Source: Lachnospiraceae bacterium (lineage in GTDB: Bacteria; Bacillota; Clostridia; Lachnospirales; Lachnospiraceae). Taken from it: a stretch of 9,617 nucleotides of DNA. Position numbers and translations under genes: made by a program. The stretch spans positions 1-9,617 of the forward strand of contig JAGAEH010000265.1 in assembly GCA_017613225.1 (NCBI GenBank), written 5' to 3'. The notes beneath the pieces are model-generated. The model had not been told where the DNA came from, did not search any database, and saw only the letters and a list, made by a program, of their open reading frames with translations. Shown here piece by piece: positions 1 to 6,743 of the stretch. Position 1 is the first letter of the stretch, and each line of letters begins with the position of its first letter.

Positions 1-582
1 ACGGGGACGGGCGTGATCCCGCTCCTGCTGGCGGCCCGCCATGAGGGCCCGGTCTTTACGGGGCTGGAGATCCACCCCGAAAGCGCGGACATGGCCCGCC
101 GCAGCGTGCTGCTGAACGGCCTGGAGGAGCGGATCAACATTGTCACGGGGGACATTAAGGAGGCGGACAGGCTGTTTTCTTCCGGATCCTTCGACGTGAT
201 CGTCACCAATCCGCCTTACATGGCCGGGACAGACGGGCTGAAGAACCCGTCCCAGGCAAAGGCGGCGGCCCGTCACGAACTGCTCTGCACCATCGACGAC
301 GTGCTGCGGGTCAGTGCGGCGCTGCTAAAGAGCGGCGGGAGTTTTTACATGGTCCACCGGCCCCGCCGGCTGGCAGAGATCATGGAAAAGATGCGGAAAG
401 CGCACATCGAGCCGAAGATCCTGCGCATGATCCACCCCCACGCGGAGGACGAGGCAAAGATGTTTCTGATCAAGGGAACAAAGGACGGGGGCCAGTGGCT
501 GAATGTGGAAAGGCCGCTGATCCTCTTTGATGAAAACGGAGAACGGACGAAAGAAGTCCGGGAACTTTACGGGAGCGAATGA
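1..582 (+). CDS. tRNA1(Val) (adenine-N6)-methyltransferase, YabB/TrmN6 family (5'-truncated by the window edge)
   Basis: Class I SAM-dependent methyltransferase predicted to put an N6-methyl group on an adenine of a tRNA, as E. coli TrmN6 does at A37 of tRNA1(Val). The frame is open from base 1, and the first visible residues, TGTGVIPLLLA, are the second half of the SAM-binding glycine motif, so the real start lies left of the window. The first in-frame ATC-ATG-type starts inside the window would cut this motif and are not real. Motif IV is NPPY in IVTNPPYM, typical of N6-adenine methyltransferases acting on nucleic acid. It is followed by the family features ARHE and FYMVHRPRRLAEI and a C-terminal PLILFDENG segment. 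There are 193 residues visible; the family is about 240-250. The stop overlaps the rsmI start (ATGA), the same order as yabB and yabC (rsmI) in Bacillus apart from the small yazA between them there. The family is clear; the exact target tRNA is inferred. Confidence 0.88.
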   Translation, partial: TGTGVIPLLLAARHEGPVFTGLEIHPESADMARRSVLLNGLEERINIVTGDIKEADRLFSSGSFDVIVTNPPYMAGTDGLKNPSQAKAAARHELLCTIDDVLRVSAALLKSGGSFYMVHRPRRLAEIMEKMRKAHIEPKILRMIHPHAEDEAKMFLIKGTKDGGQWLNVERPLILFDENGERTKEVRELYGSE

Positions 583-1433
583 TGGCAGGCAGACTTTACA
601 TTTGCGCGACACCCATCGGCAACCTGGAGGACATCACCCTCCGGGCGGTGGAAACGCTGAAAAAAGTGCAGCTGATCGCGGCGGAGGACACCCGCCACAG
701 CAAAGCGCTGCTCTCCCGCTATGACGTTCATACGCCGGTCACCAGCTATCACGAGCACAACCGCTTCGAAAAGGCGGAGGTTTTGCTGGAGCGGCTGAAG
801 GCCGGGGATGATATCGCGCTGATCACGGACGCCGGCACGCCGGTGATCTCCGATCCGGGAGAGGTGCTGGTGGCCCGGGCCCGGGAAGAGGGCATTGAGG
901 TGCTTGCCCTGCCGGGACCCTGCGCGATGATCGCGGCCCTGTCCGTGTCCGGGATCCCCGGGCGGCGCTTCTGCTTTGAGGGCTTTCTGCCCGCGGACAA
1001 CACCGGGCGCCGGGCGGTGCTGGAGGAACTGAAGGACGAGCCCCGCACCGTGATCCTGTACGAGGCGCCCCACCATCTGAAAGGAACGCTGAAGGAACTG
1101 GCGAAGGCCCTGGGCGAACGCCGGATCGCGGTCTGCAGGGAGCTGACCAAGCTCCACGAGGAGGTCCTCACCATGACGCTGCCGGAGGCGGCCGCGTACT
1201 ACGAGGAAAACGAGCCCCGGGGCGAATTTGTCCTGGTGATCGAAGGCAAGCCGGCCGGTCAGGCGGCGGCGGAGACCGCGGCGGCCTGGCAGGAGATGCC
1301 GCTGGCGGAGCATCTGCAGTACTATCTGGACAAGGGCCTTCCCCAGAAAGAGGCCATGAAGCAGATGGCGAAGGACCGCAATACCACAAAAAGAGAGATC
1401 TACAACGAACTGCTGAAGGAGGACTCGGAATGA
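579..1433 (+). CDS. rsmI: 16S rRNA (cytidine(1402)-2'-O)-methyltransferase RsmI
   Basis: Methylates the ribose 2'-O of C1402 in 16S rRNA in the decoding centre, using SAM. The 284-residue length fits the family (about 275-290). Tetrapyrrole-methylase-fold signatures appear in order: LYICATPIGNLEDITLRA (residues 6-23), AAEDTRHSKALLSRY (34-48), SYHEHN (56-61), ALITDAGTPVISDPG (80-94), LPGPCA followed by AALSVSGIP (111-127), RTVILYEAPHHL (156-167), and RGEFVLVIEG (214-223). The start is an ATGATG doublet: ATG 579 overlaps the previous stop by 4 bp, while ATG 582 has better spacing (6 nt) from the GGGAG at 571-575, so the protein may be one residue shorter. It is translationally coupled to its upstream neighbour and overlaps the LOG-family gene by 4 bp downstream. 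All expected motifs are intact. Confidence 0.97.
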   Translation: MMAGRLYICATPIGNLEDITLRAVETLKKVQLIAAEDTRHSKALLSRYDVHTPVTSYHEHNRFEKAEVLLERLKAGDDIALITDAGTPVISDPGEVLVARAREEGIEVLALPGPCAMIAALSVSGIPGRRFCFEGFLPADNTGRRAVLEELKDEPRTVILYEAPHHLKGTLKELAKALGERRIAVCRELTKLHEEVLTMTLPEAAAYYEENEPRGEFVLVIEGKPAGQAAAETAAAWQEMPLAEHLQYYLDKGLPQKEAMKQMAKDRNTTKREIYNELLKEDSE

Positions 1434-2014
1434 AGATCTGCCTGTTTGGCGCTTCCAGCAGCATTACAGGGGAGAGCTATATCAAAAAAGTAGAGGAACT
1501 GGGCGAATTGTTGGCAAAACGGGGCCACGAACTGATCTTCGGCGCCGGCGCCAACGGCCTGATGGGGGCGGCGGCCCGGGGCTTCAAAGCCGGCGGCGGC
1601 AGGCTGACGGGCATCGTTCCCAGCTTTTTTACCAGCGAAGTACCGGCGGTGCTTTTTCAGGACTGTGACGAGATCATCTATACGAAGACCATGGCGGAGC
1701 GCAAGTCCCTGATGGAGGATAAGGCGGACGCCTTCATCACCGTGCCGGGAGGCATCGGGACGATGGAGGAGTTCTTCGAGGTCCTGACCCTGAAGCAGCT
1801 GGGACGCCACGCCAAGGCCATTGTTATCTATAACGTGAACGGCTATTTCGACAAACTGATCGACATGCTCCACACTTCCGTGGAGGAGGGGTTCCTGAAC
1901 AAATACTGCCTGCGTTTTCTGGAGATCACCGACGATCCGGAGGAGGCCGCGCTCTACCTGGAGCACTACGACCCTTCCGCCTTCGATCCGGACGTGGCGG
2001 GATACCGTTTCTGA
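1430..2014 (+). CDS. LOG family (TIGR00730-type) Rossmann-fold protein, probable nucleoside 5'-monophosphate phosphoribohydrolase
   Basis: Member of the LOG/lysine-decarboxylase-like Rossmann family. Characterised members cleave the N-glycosidic bond of cytokinin or purine nucleoside 5'-monophosphates, releasing base and ribose 5-phosphate. The 194-residue length is typical. Visible motifs are MKICLFGASSS at the N-terminus, the glycine-rich phosphate site FGAGANGLMG (37-46), the MAERK segment containing the conserved Arg (88-92), and the diagnostic PGGIGTMEE (106-114) holding the catalytic Glu, followed by FFEVLTLKQLG. The start is fixed by the 4-bp ATGA overlap with rsmI and a strong AAGGAGG at 1416-1422, 7 nt upstream. 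Older databases call this family lysine decarboxylase, which is misleading. In a bacterium like this the natural substrate is unknown; purine monophosphate salvage or repair is an inference from the family. Confidence 0.93.
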   Translation: MKICLFGASSSITGESYIKKVEELGELLAKRGHELIFGAGANGLMGAAARGFKAGGGRLTGIVPSFFTSEVPAVLFQDCDEIIYTKTMAERKSLMEDKADAFITVPGGIGTMEEFFEVLTLKQLGRHAKAIVIYNVNGYFDKLIDMLHTSVEEGFLNKYCLRFLEITDDPEEAALYLEHYDPSAFDPDVAGYRF

Positions 2015-2023
2015 GGTGAGCAG

Positions 2024-3253
2024 ATGAAAGCAGAACGTAAATTCCCCTGGGCGGCGGTGACCAAAAAGGCGGAAAAGATGCTGAACGCGGGCCACGTCTG
2101 GGTCTACGACGCGGAGATCACCGGGATGAGCGGACAGCCGGAGAACGGCGCGCTGGTGGACGTAAAAGGTCCCGCCGGCAAGTACCTGGGCACCGGTTTT
2201 TTGAGCCTGTCGTCCAAGATCCGCATCCGCATCATCTCCAAAAACGCCAATGACACCTTTGACGAAGCCTTCTGGGAGCGCCGCCTGCGCTATGCCTGGC
2301 AGTACCGGAAGGACGTGATGGGAGATGAGATCGGCTATTGCCGGCTGATCTTCGGCGAGGCGGACCAGTTCCCCGGCCTGACGGTGGACCGCTACGGAGA
2401 CGTGCTGGTGACCCAGGTCCTGTCCTACGGCATCGAGCAGATCAAAGGGCTGCTTTACACGAAGCTGGCGGAGATCCTGGAGCAGGACGGCGTGCGCATA
2501 GCCGGGATCTACGAGCGGAACGATCTGGCGGCCAGAAAGCTGGAAGGCCTGGAGGAGTGCAAGGGCTGGTATCCCCTGCCGGGCAGGAAAACGCCTGTCT
2601 CCACGCTGCTGACCATCGAAGAAAACGGACTGAAATACAACATCGACATCGAAAACGGCCAGAAGACAGGCTATTTCCTGGACCAGCGCTACAACCGAAG
2701 GGCCGTGGCGGAGATCGCCCGGGGAAAGAAGGTGCTGGACTGCTTCACCCATACCGGCGCCTTCGCGCTGAACGCGGCAAAGGGCGGCGCTGCCCGGGTG
2801 ACGGCGGTGGACATCAGCGCGGACGCGCTGGAGCTGGCCAAAGAAAACGCGAGGCTAAACGGCCTGGAAGATAAAATGGACTTCCTCCAGGCGGACGTGA
2901 TGGACCTGCTGCCGCGGATGCTGGCAGAGGGACGGCGGGACTACGACCTTATCATTCTGGATCCCCCCGCCTTTACCAAGAGCCGCAAGACGGTGGACAA
3001 CGCCATGCGGGGCTATAAGGAGATCAACTTCCGCGCCATGAAGCTGCTGCCCCGGGGAGGGTACCTGGCCACCTGTTCCTGCAGCCATTTCGCCGAAGAG
3101 TGGAGATTTAAGGAGATGCTGCGGGACGCGGCGAAAGAAGCGGGCGTGAGCCTGAAGCAGATCGAAGCCCGCCAGCAGGCGAAGGACCACCCGATCCTGT
3201 GGGGCGTGGAGGAGACCAACTATCTGAAGTTTTTCCTGTTCCAGGTGATTTAA
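2024..3253 (+). CDS. Class I SAM-dependent rRNA methyltransferase, RlmI-like (23S rRNA m5C), PUA domain
   Basis: Predicted to make 5-methylcytosine in 23S rRNA; E. coli RlmI modifies C1962. The 409 residues divide into an N-terminal PUA-type RNA-binding domain (about 1-75, including GHVWVYDAEI and GALVDVKGP), a middle domain (about 80-200) with EADQFPGLTVDRYGD, and a C-terminal Rossmann methyltransferase domain. The C-terminal domain carries GQKTGYFLDQRYNR (212-225), the SAM motif VLDCFTHTGAFAL (237-249), the acidic motif VTAVDISADAL (259-269), DPPAFTKS (313-320) and the cysteine motif TCSCSH (350-355), which carries the catalytic Cys in m5C enzymes. The start is ATG 2024, preceded by GAGGTGAG (2013-2020). 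The gap from the LOG gene is only 9 nt. RlmK-like m7G activity is less likely because the TCSCS motif is intact. The exact rRNA position is inferred. Confidence 0.92.
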   Translation: MKAERKFPWAAVTKKAEKMLNAGHVWVYDAEITGMSGQPENGALVDVKGPAGKYLGTGFLSLSSKIRIRIISKNANDTFDEAFWERRLRYAWQYRKDVMGDEIGYCRLIFGEADQFPGLTVDRYGDVLVTQVLSYGIEQIKGLLYTKLAEILEQDGVRIAGIYERNDLAARKLEGLEECKGWYPLPGRKTPVSTLLTIEENGLKYNIDIENGQKTGYFLDQRYNRRAVAEIARGKKVLDCFTHTGAFALNAAKGGAARVTAVDISADALELAKENARLNGLEDKMDFLQADVMDLLPRMLAEGRRDYDLIILDPPAFTKSRKTVDNAMRGYKEINFRAMKLLPRGGYLATCSCSHFAEEWRFKEMLRDAAKEAGVSLKQIEARQQAKDHPILWGVEETNYLKFFLFQVI

Positions 3254-3299
3254 AAGAGGACGGTAAAGAACCCGGCAAAAGCAGAGAAGGAGGAGCACC

Positions 3300-4229
3300 A
3301 TGATCCTGATCGCGACACCTATTCCGGATGAATACATGCCCGTGCTGGAGGCGGCCGCCCCCGGCATGGAGTTTCGCCGCGTCGATCACCGGGCGGCCAC
3401 GGCGGAGGACGTGAAAGACGCGGAGATCATCTTCGGGAACGTCAGGTCCGCCCTGCTGCCCGAGGCGAAAAAACTGAAGCTTCTGCAGCTGTTTTCCGCC
3501 GGTTTCGACAATTACATGGACGCGGAAGTGCCGGAGGGCTGCGCCATATGCAGTGCTGTGGGCTCCTACGGCGTGTCGGTGGGCGAATACGCGGTCACGG
3601 CGCTGATGAGCCTGAACCGCAAATTCCAGCTGTACATCCGCAACCAGGAAAAGAATCTGTGGCGCCACGAAGGGGCGGTGAAGTCCATCTACGGATCCAC
3701 CATCCTGGTGCTGGGCGCGGGCAGCATCGGCGGCGCGGCTGCCAGGGCGTTCAAGGCCATGGGGGCCACGGTGATCGGCACCAGGCGGAGCCTGGACAAT
3801 AAGCCGGAATGGCTGGACGAACTGCATCTGCTGTCCGAGATCGACGAACTGCTGCCCCGGGCCGACGCGGTGCTCATCGCGCTGCCTGCCAATCCGGACA
3901 CCTACCGTCTGTTCGACAAGGCGCGCCTGCTGCGGATGAAGGAGAACGCCTGCATCGTGAATGTGGGGCGGGGCAATATCATCGACTGCGCCGCGCTGGC
4001 CGAAGTCCTGAAGGAGCGGCCCCTCATGGGCGCCTGCCTGGACGTGACGGATCCGGAGCCGCTGCCGGAGGACCATCCCCTGTGGGGACTGACCAATGTC
4101 ATTATCACGCCCCATGCCGCCGGCGGCTTCGCCCTGCCGGAGACTCTGCGGCGTCTGACGAATATCGCGGCGGAAAATATCAGAAATTGTCTGGAAGGAA
4201 GGCCTTACCGCAACCAGATTAACGGCTGA
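3300..4229 (+). CDS. D-2-hydroxyacid dehydrogenase family NAD(P)-dependent oxidoreductase
   Basis: Reversibly reduces a 2-keto acid to a D-2-hydroxy acid using NAD(P)H. The 309 residues form a split catalytic domain (about 1-95 and 275-309) around a Rossmann domain. The cofactor loop is VLGAGSIGG (137-145, GxGxxG). The catalytic set is complete: Arg224 in NVGRGN, Glu253 in DPEPLP and His272 in TPHAAGG, with GACLDVTDPEP and HPLWGLTNVIITPH in the usual places. The residue after the GxGxxG strand reads GTRRS (160-164); a basic pair there often favours NADPH over NAD, so NADPH preference is possible. The start is ATG 3300 with an AAGGAGG site (3287-3293) 6 nt upstream. A 46-nt gap without a terminator separates it from the rRNA methyltransferase gene, so it is probably the last gene of that unit. 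The substrate (glyoxylate, hydroxypyruvate, phosphoglycerate or another acid) cannot be read from the sequence. Confidence 0.93.
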   Translation: MILIATPIPDEYMPVLEAAAPGMEFRRVDHRAATAEDVKDAEIIFGNVRSALLPEAKKLKLLQLFSAGFDNYMDAEVPEGCAICSAVGSYGVSVGEYAVTALMSLNRKFQLYIRNQEKNLWRHEGAVKSIYGSTILVLGAGSIGGAAARAFKAMGATVIGTRRSLDNKPEWLDELHLLSEIDELLPRADAVLIALPANPDTYRLFDKARLLRMKENACIVNVGRGNIIDCAALAEVLKERPLMGACLDVTDPEPLPEDHPLWGLTNVIITPHAAGGFALPETLRRLTNIAAENIRNCLEGRPYRNQING

Positions 4230-4318
4230 TCCACAGCCAGCGGCGGAAGCAGGCGGGAAAGGTCCCGAAAAAGCACGCAGCCGCGCGGATCCCGGCACGA
4301 ATATCCCTTTGCGGAAGG

Positions 4319-4333
4319 GTAACAAACGGTTAC
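4319..4333. repeat. Short perfect inverted repeat GTAAC-N5-GTTAC, candidate operator
   Basis: GTAAC at 4319-4323 and GTTAC at 4329-4333 are exact reverse complements separated by AAACG. The site sits directly beside the TTG of the candidate -35 element at 4334, where an activator or repressor dimer could act on the pilus operon. Its short half-sites mean a chance occurrence cannot be excluded. No regulator gene is visible nearby. Confidence 0.3.
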
Positions 4334-4361
4334 TTGTTTTTTCCAAAAAGCCCCTTATAAT
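4334..4361 (+). promoter_or_regulatory. Candidate sigma-A promoter for the Tad operon (TTGTTT-N16-TATAAT)
   Basis: A perfect TATAAT -10 hexamer lies at 4356-4361. TTGTTT at 4334-4339 is a weak -35 (TTG only matches the consensus), with a 16-nt spacer. Transcription would begin near 4368, inside the right arm of the terminator hairpin, giving a leader of about 120 nt before the cpaE-like start at 4491. It is the only recognisable promoter-like element in the 4230-4490 gap. Part of the A/T signal comes from the terminator stem itself, which lowers confidence. Confidence 0.45.
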
Positions 4362-4387
4362 GACCTTATAAGAGGCTTTTCTCTTTT
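4346..4387 (+). terminator. Rho-independent terminator of the housekeeping operon
   Basis: The left arm (4346-4360) and right arm (4366-4380) form a 15-bp stem with a single mismatch (C4353 opposite A4373) and a 5-nt loop, TGACC. The 3' arm ends in CTTTT and is followed by CTCTTTT, giving the U-rich tail. The left arm begins with an A-run, so it could also work on the opposite strand, although no minus-strand gene faces it. It lies 117 nt after the dehydrogenase stop and ends the upstream unit. Confidence 0.85.
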
Positions 4388-4409
4388 GGGGACGCCGTTC
4401 GGCGTCTTC
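4388..4409 (+). other. Leader hairpin 1 upstream of the cpaE-like gene
   Basis: GACGCC (4391-4396) and GGCGTC (4401-4406) form a perfect 6-bp stem with a GTTC tetraloop, extendable by two G-U pairs and one G-C pair to 4388-4409. It lies immediately after the terminator tail and is followed by TTCTTCC, so it could be a second weak terminator or a stabilising structure in the leader of the pilus transcript. Confidence 0.5.
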
Positions 4410-4441
4410 TTCCAACTTTCCATCAAATCCATCCAGTTCAC

Positions 4442-4478
4442 GCAGGGGCGGGGCCGGTCCTCCGGCTTTTGATCCTGC
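4442..4478 (+). promoter_or_regulatory. Leader hairpin 2, possible attenuator before the cpaE-like gene
   Basis: The inner stem GCCGG (4453-4457) / CCGGC (4462-4466) has a 4-nt loop and is followed at once by TTTT (4467-4470). This is a minimal intrinsic-terminator shape located 20 nt before the ATG at 4491. An outer stem GCAGG (4442-4446) / CCTGC (4474-4478) can enclose it. It may attenuate transcription or govern ribosome access. The stem is short and the U-run is only four bases, so the function is tentative. Confidence 0.35.
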
Positions 4479-4490
4479 ATCCAAAGCATC

Positions 4491-5486
4491 ATGGCAAAGA
4501 CGAAGATCGGGATCTGCGATCCCAACCAGGACTATGCAGAACGTTTCGCCTGGTTCGTCTGGCATAAGCTGGGCGACGGCTGCGAAGCGAGCGCGTATAC
4601 CAAGCCCCAGCGCCTGAAGACGGCGCTGGCGGCGGGTCTGGACGTTCTGATCATGACGGAGTCCTTTTTCCGGAAGTCAGAACAGCCGGAGTTCGCGGCC
4701 CGTCTGAGGTCGGTGCCGACGGTCGTAGTGCTGACGGATACGGAGGAGAAGACCATCCCCGGCGTGAAATGCATCTACCGCTACCGCTCCGCCGGAAGGA
4801 TCCTGGAGGAAGTCATGGCCGGACACCGGCTGCAGGAGAAGACCGCAGCGGTGGGCCGGAGCGAAAAGACCAGGACCATTGCCGTCTTTTCCCCGGTGAA
4901 AAGATGCGGCAGGACTTCCCTGGCCCTGGCGCTGTGCGAGGCGCTGGGGCAGGTGGGCTCGGTACTGTTTCTGTCCTTCGAGGTGCTGAGCGCCCATCAG
5001 GGGCCGGCTCCTTCGCCGACGACTTCGGATCTGCTGTACGGGACCTTGATCCGGGAAGACGCGGGAGCGCTTTTAAAACAGGAAGACCGGGGCGAACAGA
5101 TCTGGAAGCTCGGGGCAGTCGCCCACGCGGAAGACCTTTACCAGGTCCGGCCGGAGGACGCGGAGAGGCTGATGGAAGCGTTGGAAAGAGCAAAGCTGCG
5201 CCGCTTTCTGGTGGCGGACCTGGGGGATCTGATCCTGCCGCCGGCTTCGCTTCTGCTGCGGTTCGACCGCGTCTGCATGCCGGTGCTGCAGGATGAGATC
5301 TCTCAGAAAAAACTGGCCCTGTGGCAGGAGAGCCTGTCCCAGGATGAAGCCGCCGTGCTGGCCGGGAAGACAAGGCAGATCGATCTTTCTTTTCTGGCCG
5401 GCCCGGGGGGAGATCCGAAAAGACAGGCGGAGGCGGTGTCGGAACTGGCGATACTGGCCAACCGGCTGATGCTGGAGGAGACTTAA
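4491..5486 (+). CDS. CpaE/TadZ-like pilus localisation protein (MinD/ParA-type fold, degenerate P-loop)
   Basis: First gene of the Tad-type operon. Residues 1-115 resemble a response-receiver-like domain without clear phosphorylation chemistry (KIGICDPNQDYAERF, then DVLIMTESFF and VVVLTDTEE). Residues 128-331 look like the MinD/ParA ATPase domain of CpaE/TadZ, which in known systems places the pilus machine in the cell. The P-loop equivalent is SPVKRCGRTS (134-143). Aligned to KGGxGKT, the signature Lys is Val136 and the P-loop Lys is Arg141, so ATP turnover is doubtful. A Walker-B-like strand is FLVADLGDL (239-247). Only ATG 4491 is available because an in-frame stop lies at 4470-4472, yet no Shine-Dalgarno sequence precedes it. 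The cpaF gene follows after 42 nt. Context makes the CpaE role likely; the sequence alone is divergent. Confidence 0.78.
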   Translation: MAKTKIGICDPNQDYAERFAWFVWHKLGDGCEASAYTKPQRLKTALAAGLDVLIMTESFFRKSEQPEFAARLRSVPTVVVLTDTEEKTIPGVKCIYRYRSAGRILEEVMAGHRLQEKTAAVGRSEKTRTIAVFSPVKRCGRTSLALALCEALGQVGSVLFLSFEVLSAHQGPAPSPTTSDLLYGTLIREDAGALLKQEDRGEQIWKLGAVAHAEDLYQVRPEDAERLMEALERAKLRRFLVADLGDLILPPASLLLRFDRVCMPVLQDEISQKKLALWQESLSQDEAAVLAGKTRQIDLSFLAGPGGDPKRQAEAVSELAILANRLMLEET

Positions 5487-5528
5487 GGAAACGCCGAAGG
5501 AAGCAGGCGGAGGCGGAAGGAGTACTAA

Positions 5529-6725
5529 TTGGAGATGGAGCGGGCTGAGGAGGAGCGCCTGGCGGAGGCACTGAAGATAAGCGTGCGGGAGGAACTGGAC
5601 CTGACGGTGGAACCCGGAGACGAGGGCGTTCTGGCATGCATCGATGCGCTGATCCGCAGGGAAGAGCCTTACAGGCAGCTGCCGATCCGCAGCAGGCAGT
5701 GGCTGCGCAAGCGGGTCTTCGATGCCTTCCGCCGGCTGGACATCCTGCAGGAACTGCTGGAGGATCCGGCGGTGACGGAGATCATGGTGAACGGGATCCA
5801 GGCCATCTATTACGAAAAAGACGGCCGGCTGCGCCGGTGGGACAAACGCTTCACTTCGACGGCGCGGCTGGAAGATCTGATCCAGCGCATCGTGGCCGGG
5901 GTCAACCGGGCGGTCAATACGGCTTCTCCCATCGTGGACGCCAGACTGGCGGACGGCTCCCGGGTCAACGTGGTGCTGCCGCCGGCGGCGCCGGACGGGC
6001 CCATCCTGACTATCCGCCGCTTCCCGCCCGACATCATGACGCTGGAACATCTGGCGGAGCTTGGAAGCCTGACGAAAGAAGCGGCCGGGTTTCTGGCGGA
6101 GCGGGTGCGGGACGGCAGCAATCTGTTCATCAGCGGCGGCACCGGATCCGGCAAGACGACGCTGTTAAACGCGCTGTCCTTCTGCATTCCGGAAGGCGAG
6201 CGGGTGGTGACCATCGAAGATTCGCTGGAGCTGCAGCTCTCCATAGAGAACCTGGTGCGGCTGGAAGTGCGCAACGAGAACCTGCAGGGGAAGGGTGCCA
6301 TCGGCATCCGGGACCTGATCCGGACGGCGCTGCGCATGCGGCCGGACCGGCTGATCGTAGGGGAGGTGCGCGGTCCCGAGGCGCTGGACATGCTGCAGGC
6401 CATGAACACGGGCCATGACGGCTCCCTGTCCACCGGCCACGGCAACAGCCCCCGGGACATGCTCTCCCGCATGGAGACGATGGTGCTGATGGCGGAGCCT
6501 CTGCCCCTGCCGGCGATCCGCAGCCAGATCTGTTCCGCCCTGGACATCCTGGTCCATCTGGAGCGGAGGCGGGACGGAAAGAGACAGGTGGCGGAGATCG
6601 CGGAGGTACTGGGACTTGAAGACGGAAACATTCAGCTTGCGGAACTCTTTGCGGCCGGGAAAGACGGAACGCTGGAGCGAAGGGCATCTTATTCCGGGCA
6701 AAGAAAAGGCGCAAAAAAGAACTGA
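5529..6725 (+). CDS. cpaF: CpaF/TadA family secretion ATPase
   Basis: Hexameric cytoplasmic ATPase of the VirB11/PilT class that drives Flp pilus assembly with TadB and TadC. The 398 residues carry all the motifs: an N-terminal domain with EIMVNGIQAIYYEKDGRL (84-101), PIVDARLADGSRVNVVLPP (134-152), TIRRFPPDIMTLEHL (161-175), Walker A GGTGSGKTT (203-211), the Asp box VTIEDSLEL (227-235), Walker B RLIVGEVRG (274-282), and the His box TGHDGSLSTGHGNS (294-307). The start is a TTG at 5529: AAGGAG (5517-5522) lies exactly 6 nt upstream, and an in-frame TAA immediately precedes the TTG. ATG 5535 is the alternative, but its spacing from the SD is 12 nt. The C-terminal tail after about residue 360 is short and basic (RKGAKKN) and varies in this family. 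Catalytic motifs are intact. Confidence 0.96.
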   Translation: MEMERAEEERLAEALKISVREELDLTVEPGDEGVLACIDALIRREEPYRQLPIRSRQWLRKRVFDAFRRLDILQELLEDPAVTEIMVNGIQAIYYEKDGRLRRWDKRFTSTARLEDLIQRIVAGVNRAVNTASPIVDARLADGSRVNVVLPPAAPDGPILTIRRFPPDIMTLEHLAELGSLTKEAAGFLAERVRDGSNLFISGGTGSGKTTLLNALSFCIPEGERVVTIEDSLELQLSIENLVRLEVRNENLQGKGAIGIRDLIRTALRMRPDRLIVGEVRGPEALDMLQAMNTGHDGSLSTGHGNSPRDMLSRMETMVLMAEPLPLPAIRSQICSALDILVHLERRRDGKRQVAEIAEVLGLEDGNIQLAELFAAGKDGTLERRASYSGQRKGAKKN

Positions 6726-6743
6726 GCCCGCCGGAGGAACGGC

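Noticed and set aside
1400..2752. 450-codon open frame on the minus strand across the LOG and RlmI-like genes
   Set aside because: It lies antisense to two genes with full motif sets, its product shows no recognisable domain, and long antisense frames are expected in GC-rich coding DNA.
3108..4565. 485-codon minus-strand open frame spanning the dehydrogenase, the intergenic gap and the cpaE start
   Set aside because: It runs straight through the terminator and hairpins, has no motif or ribosome-binding signal that I can see, and is antisense to clear genes at both ends.
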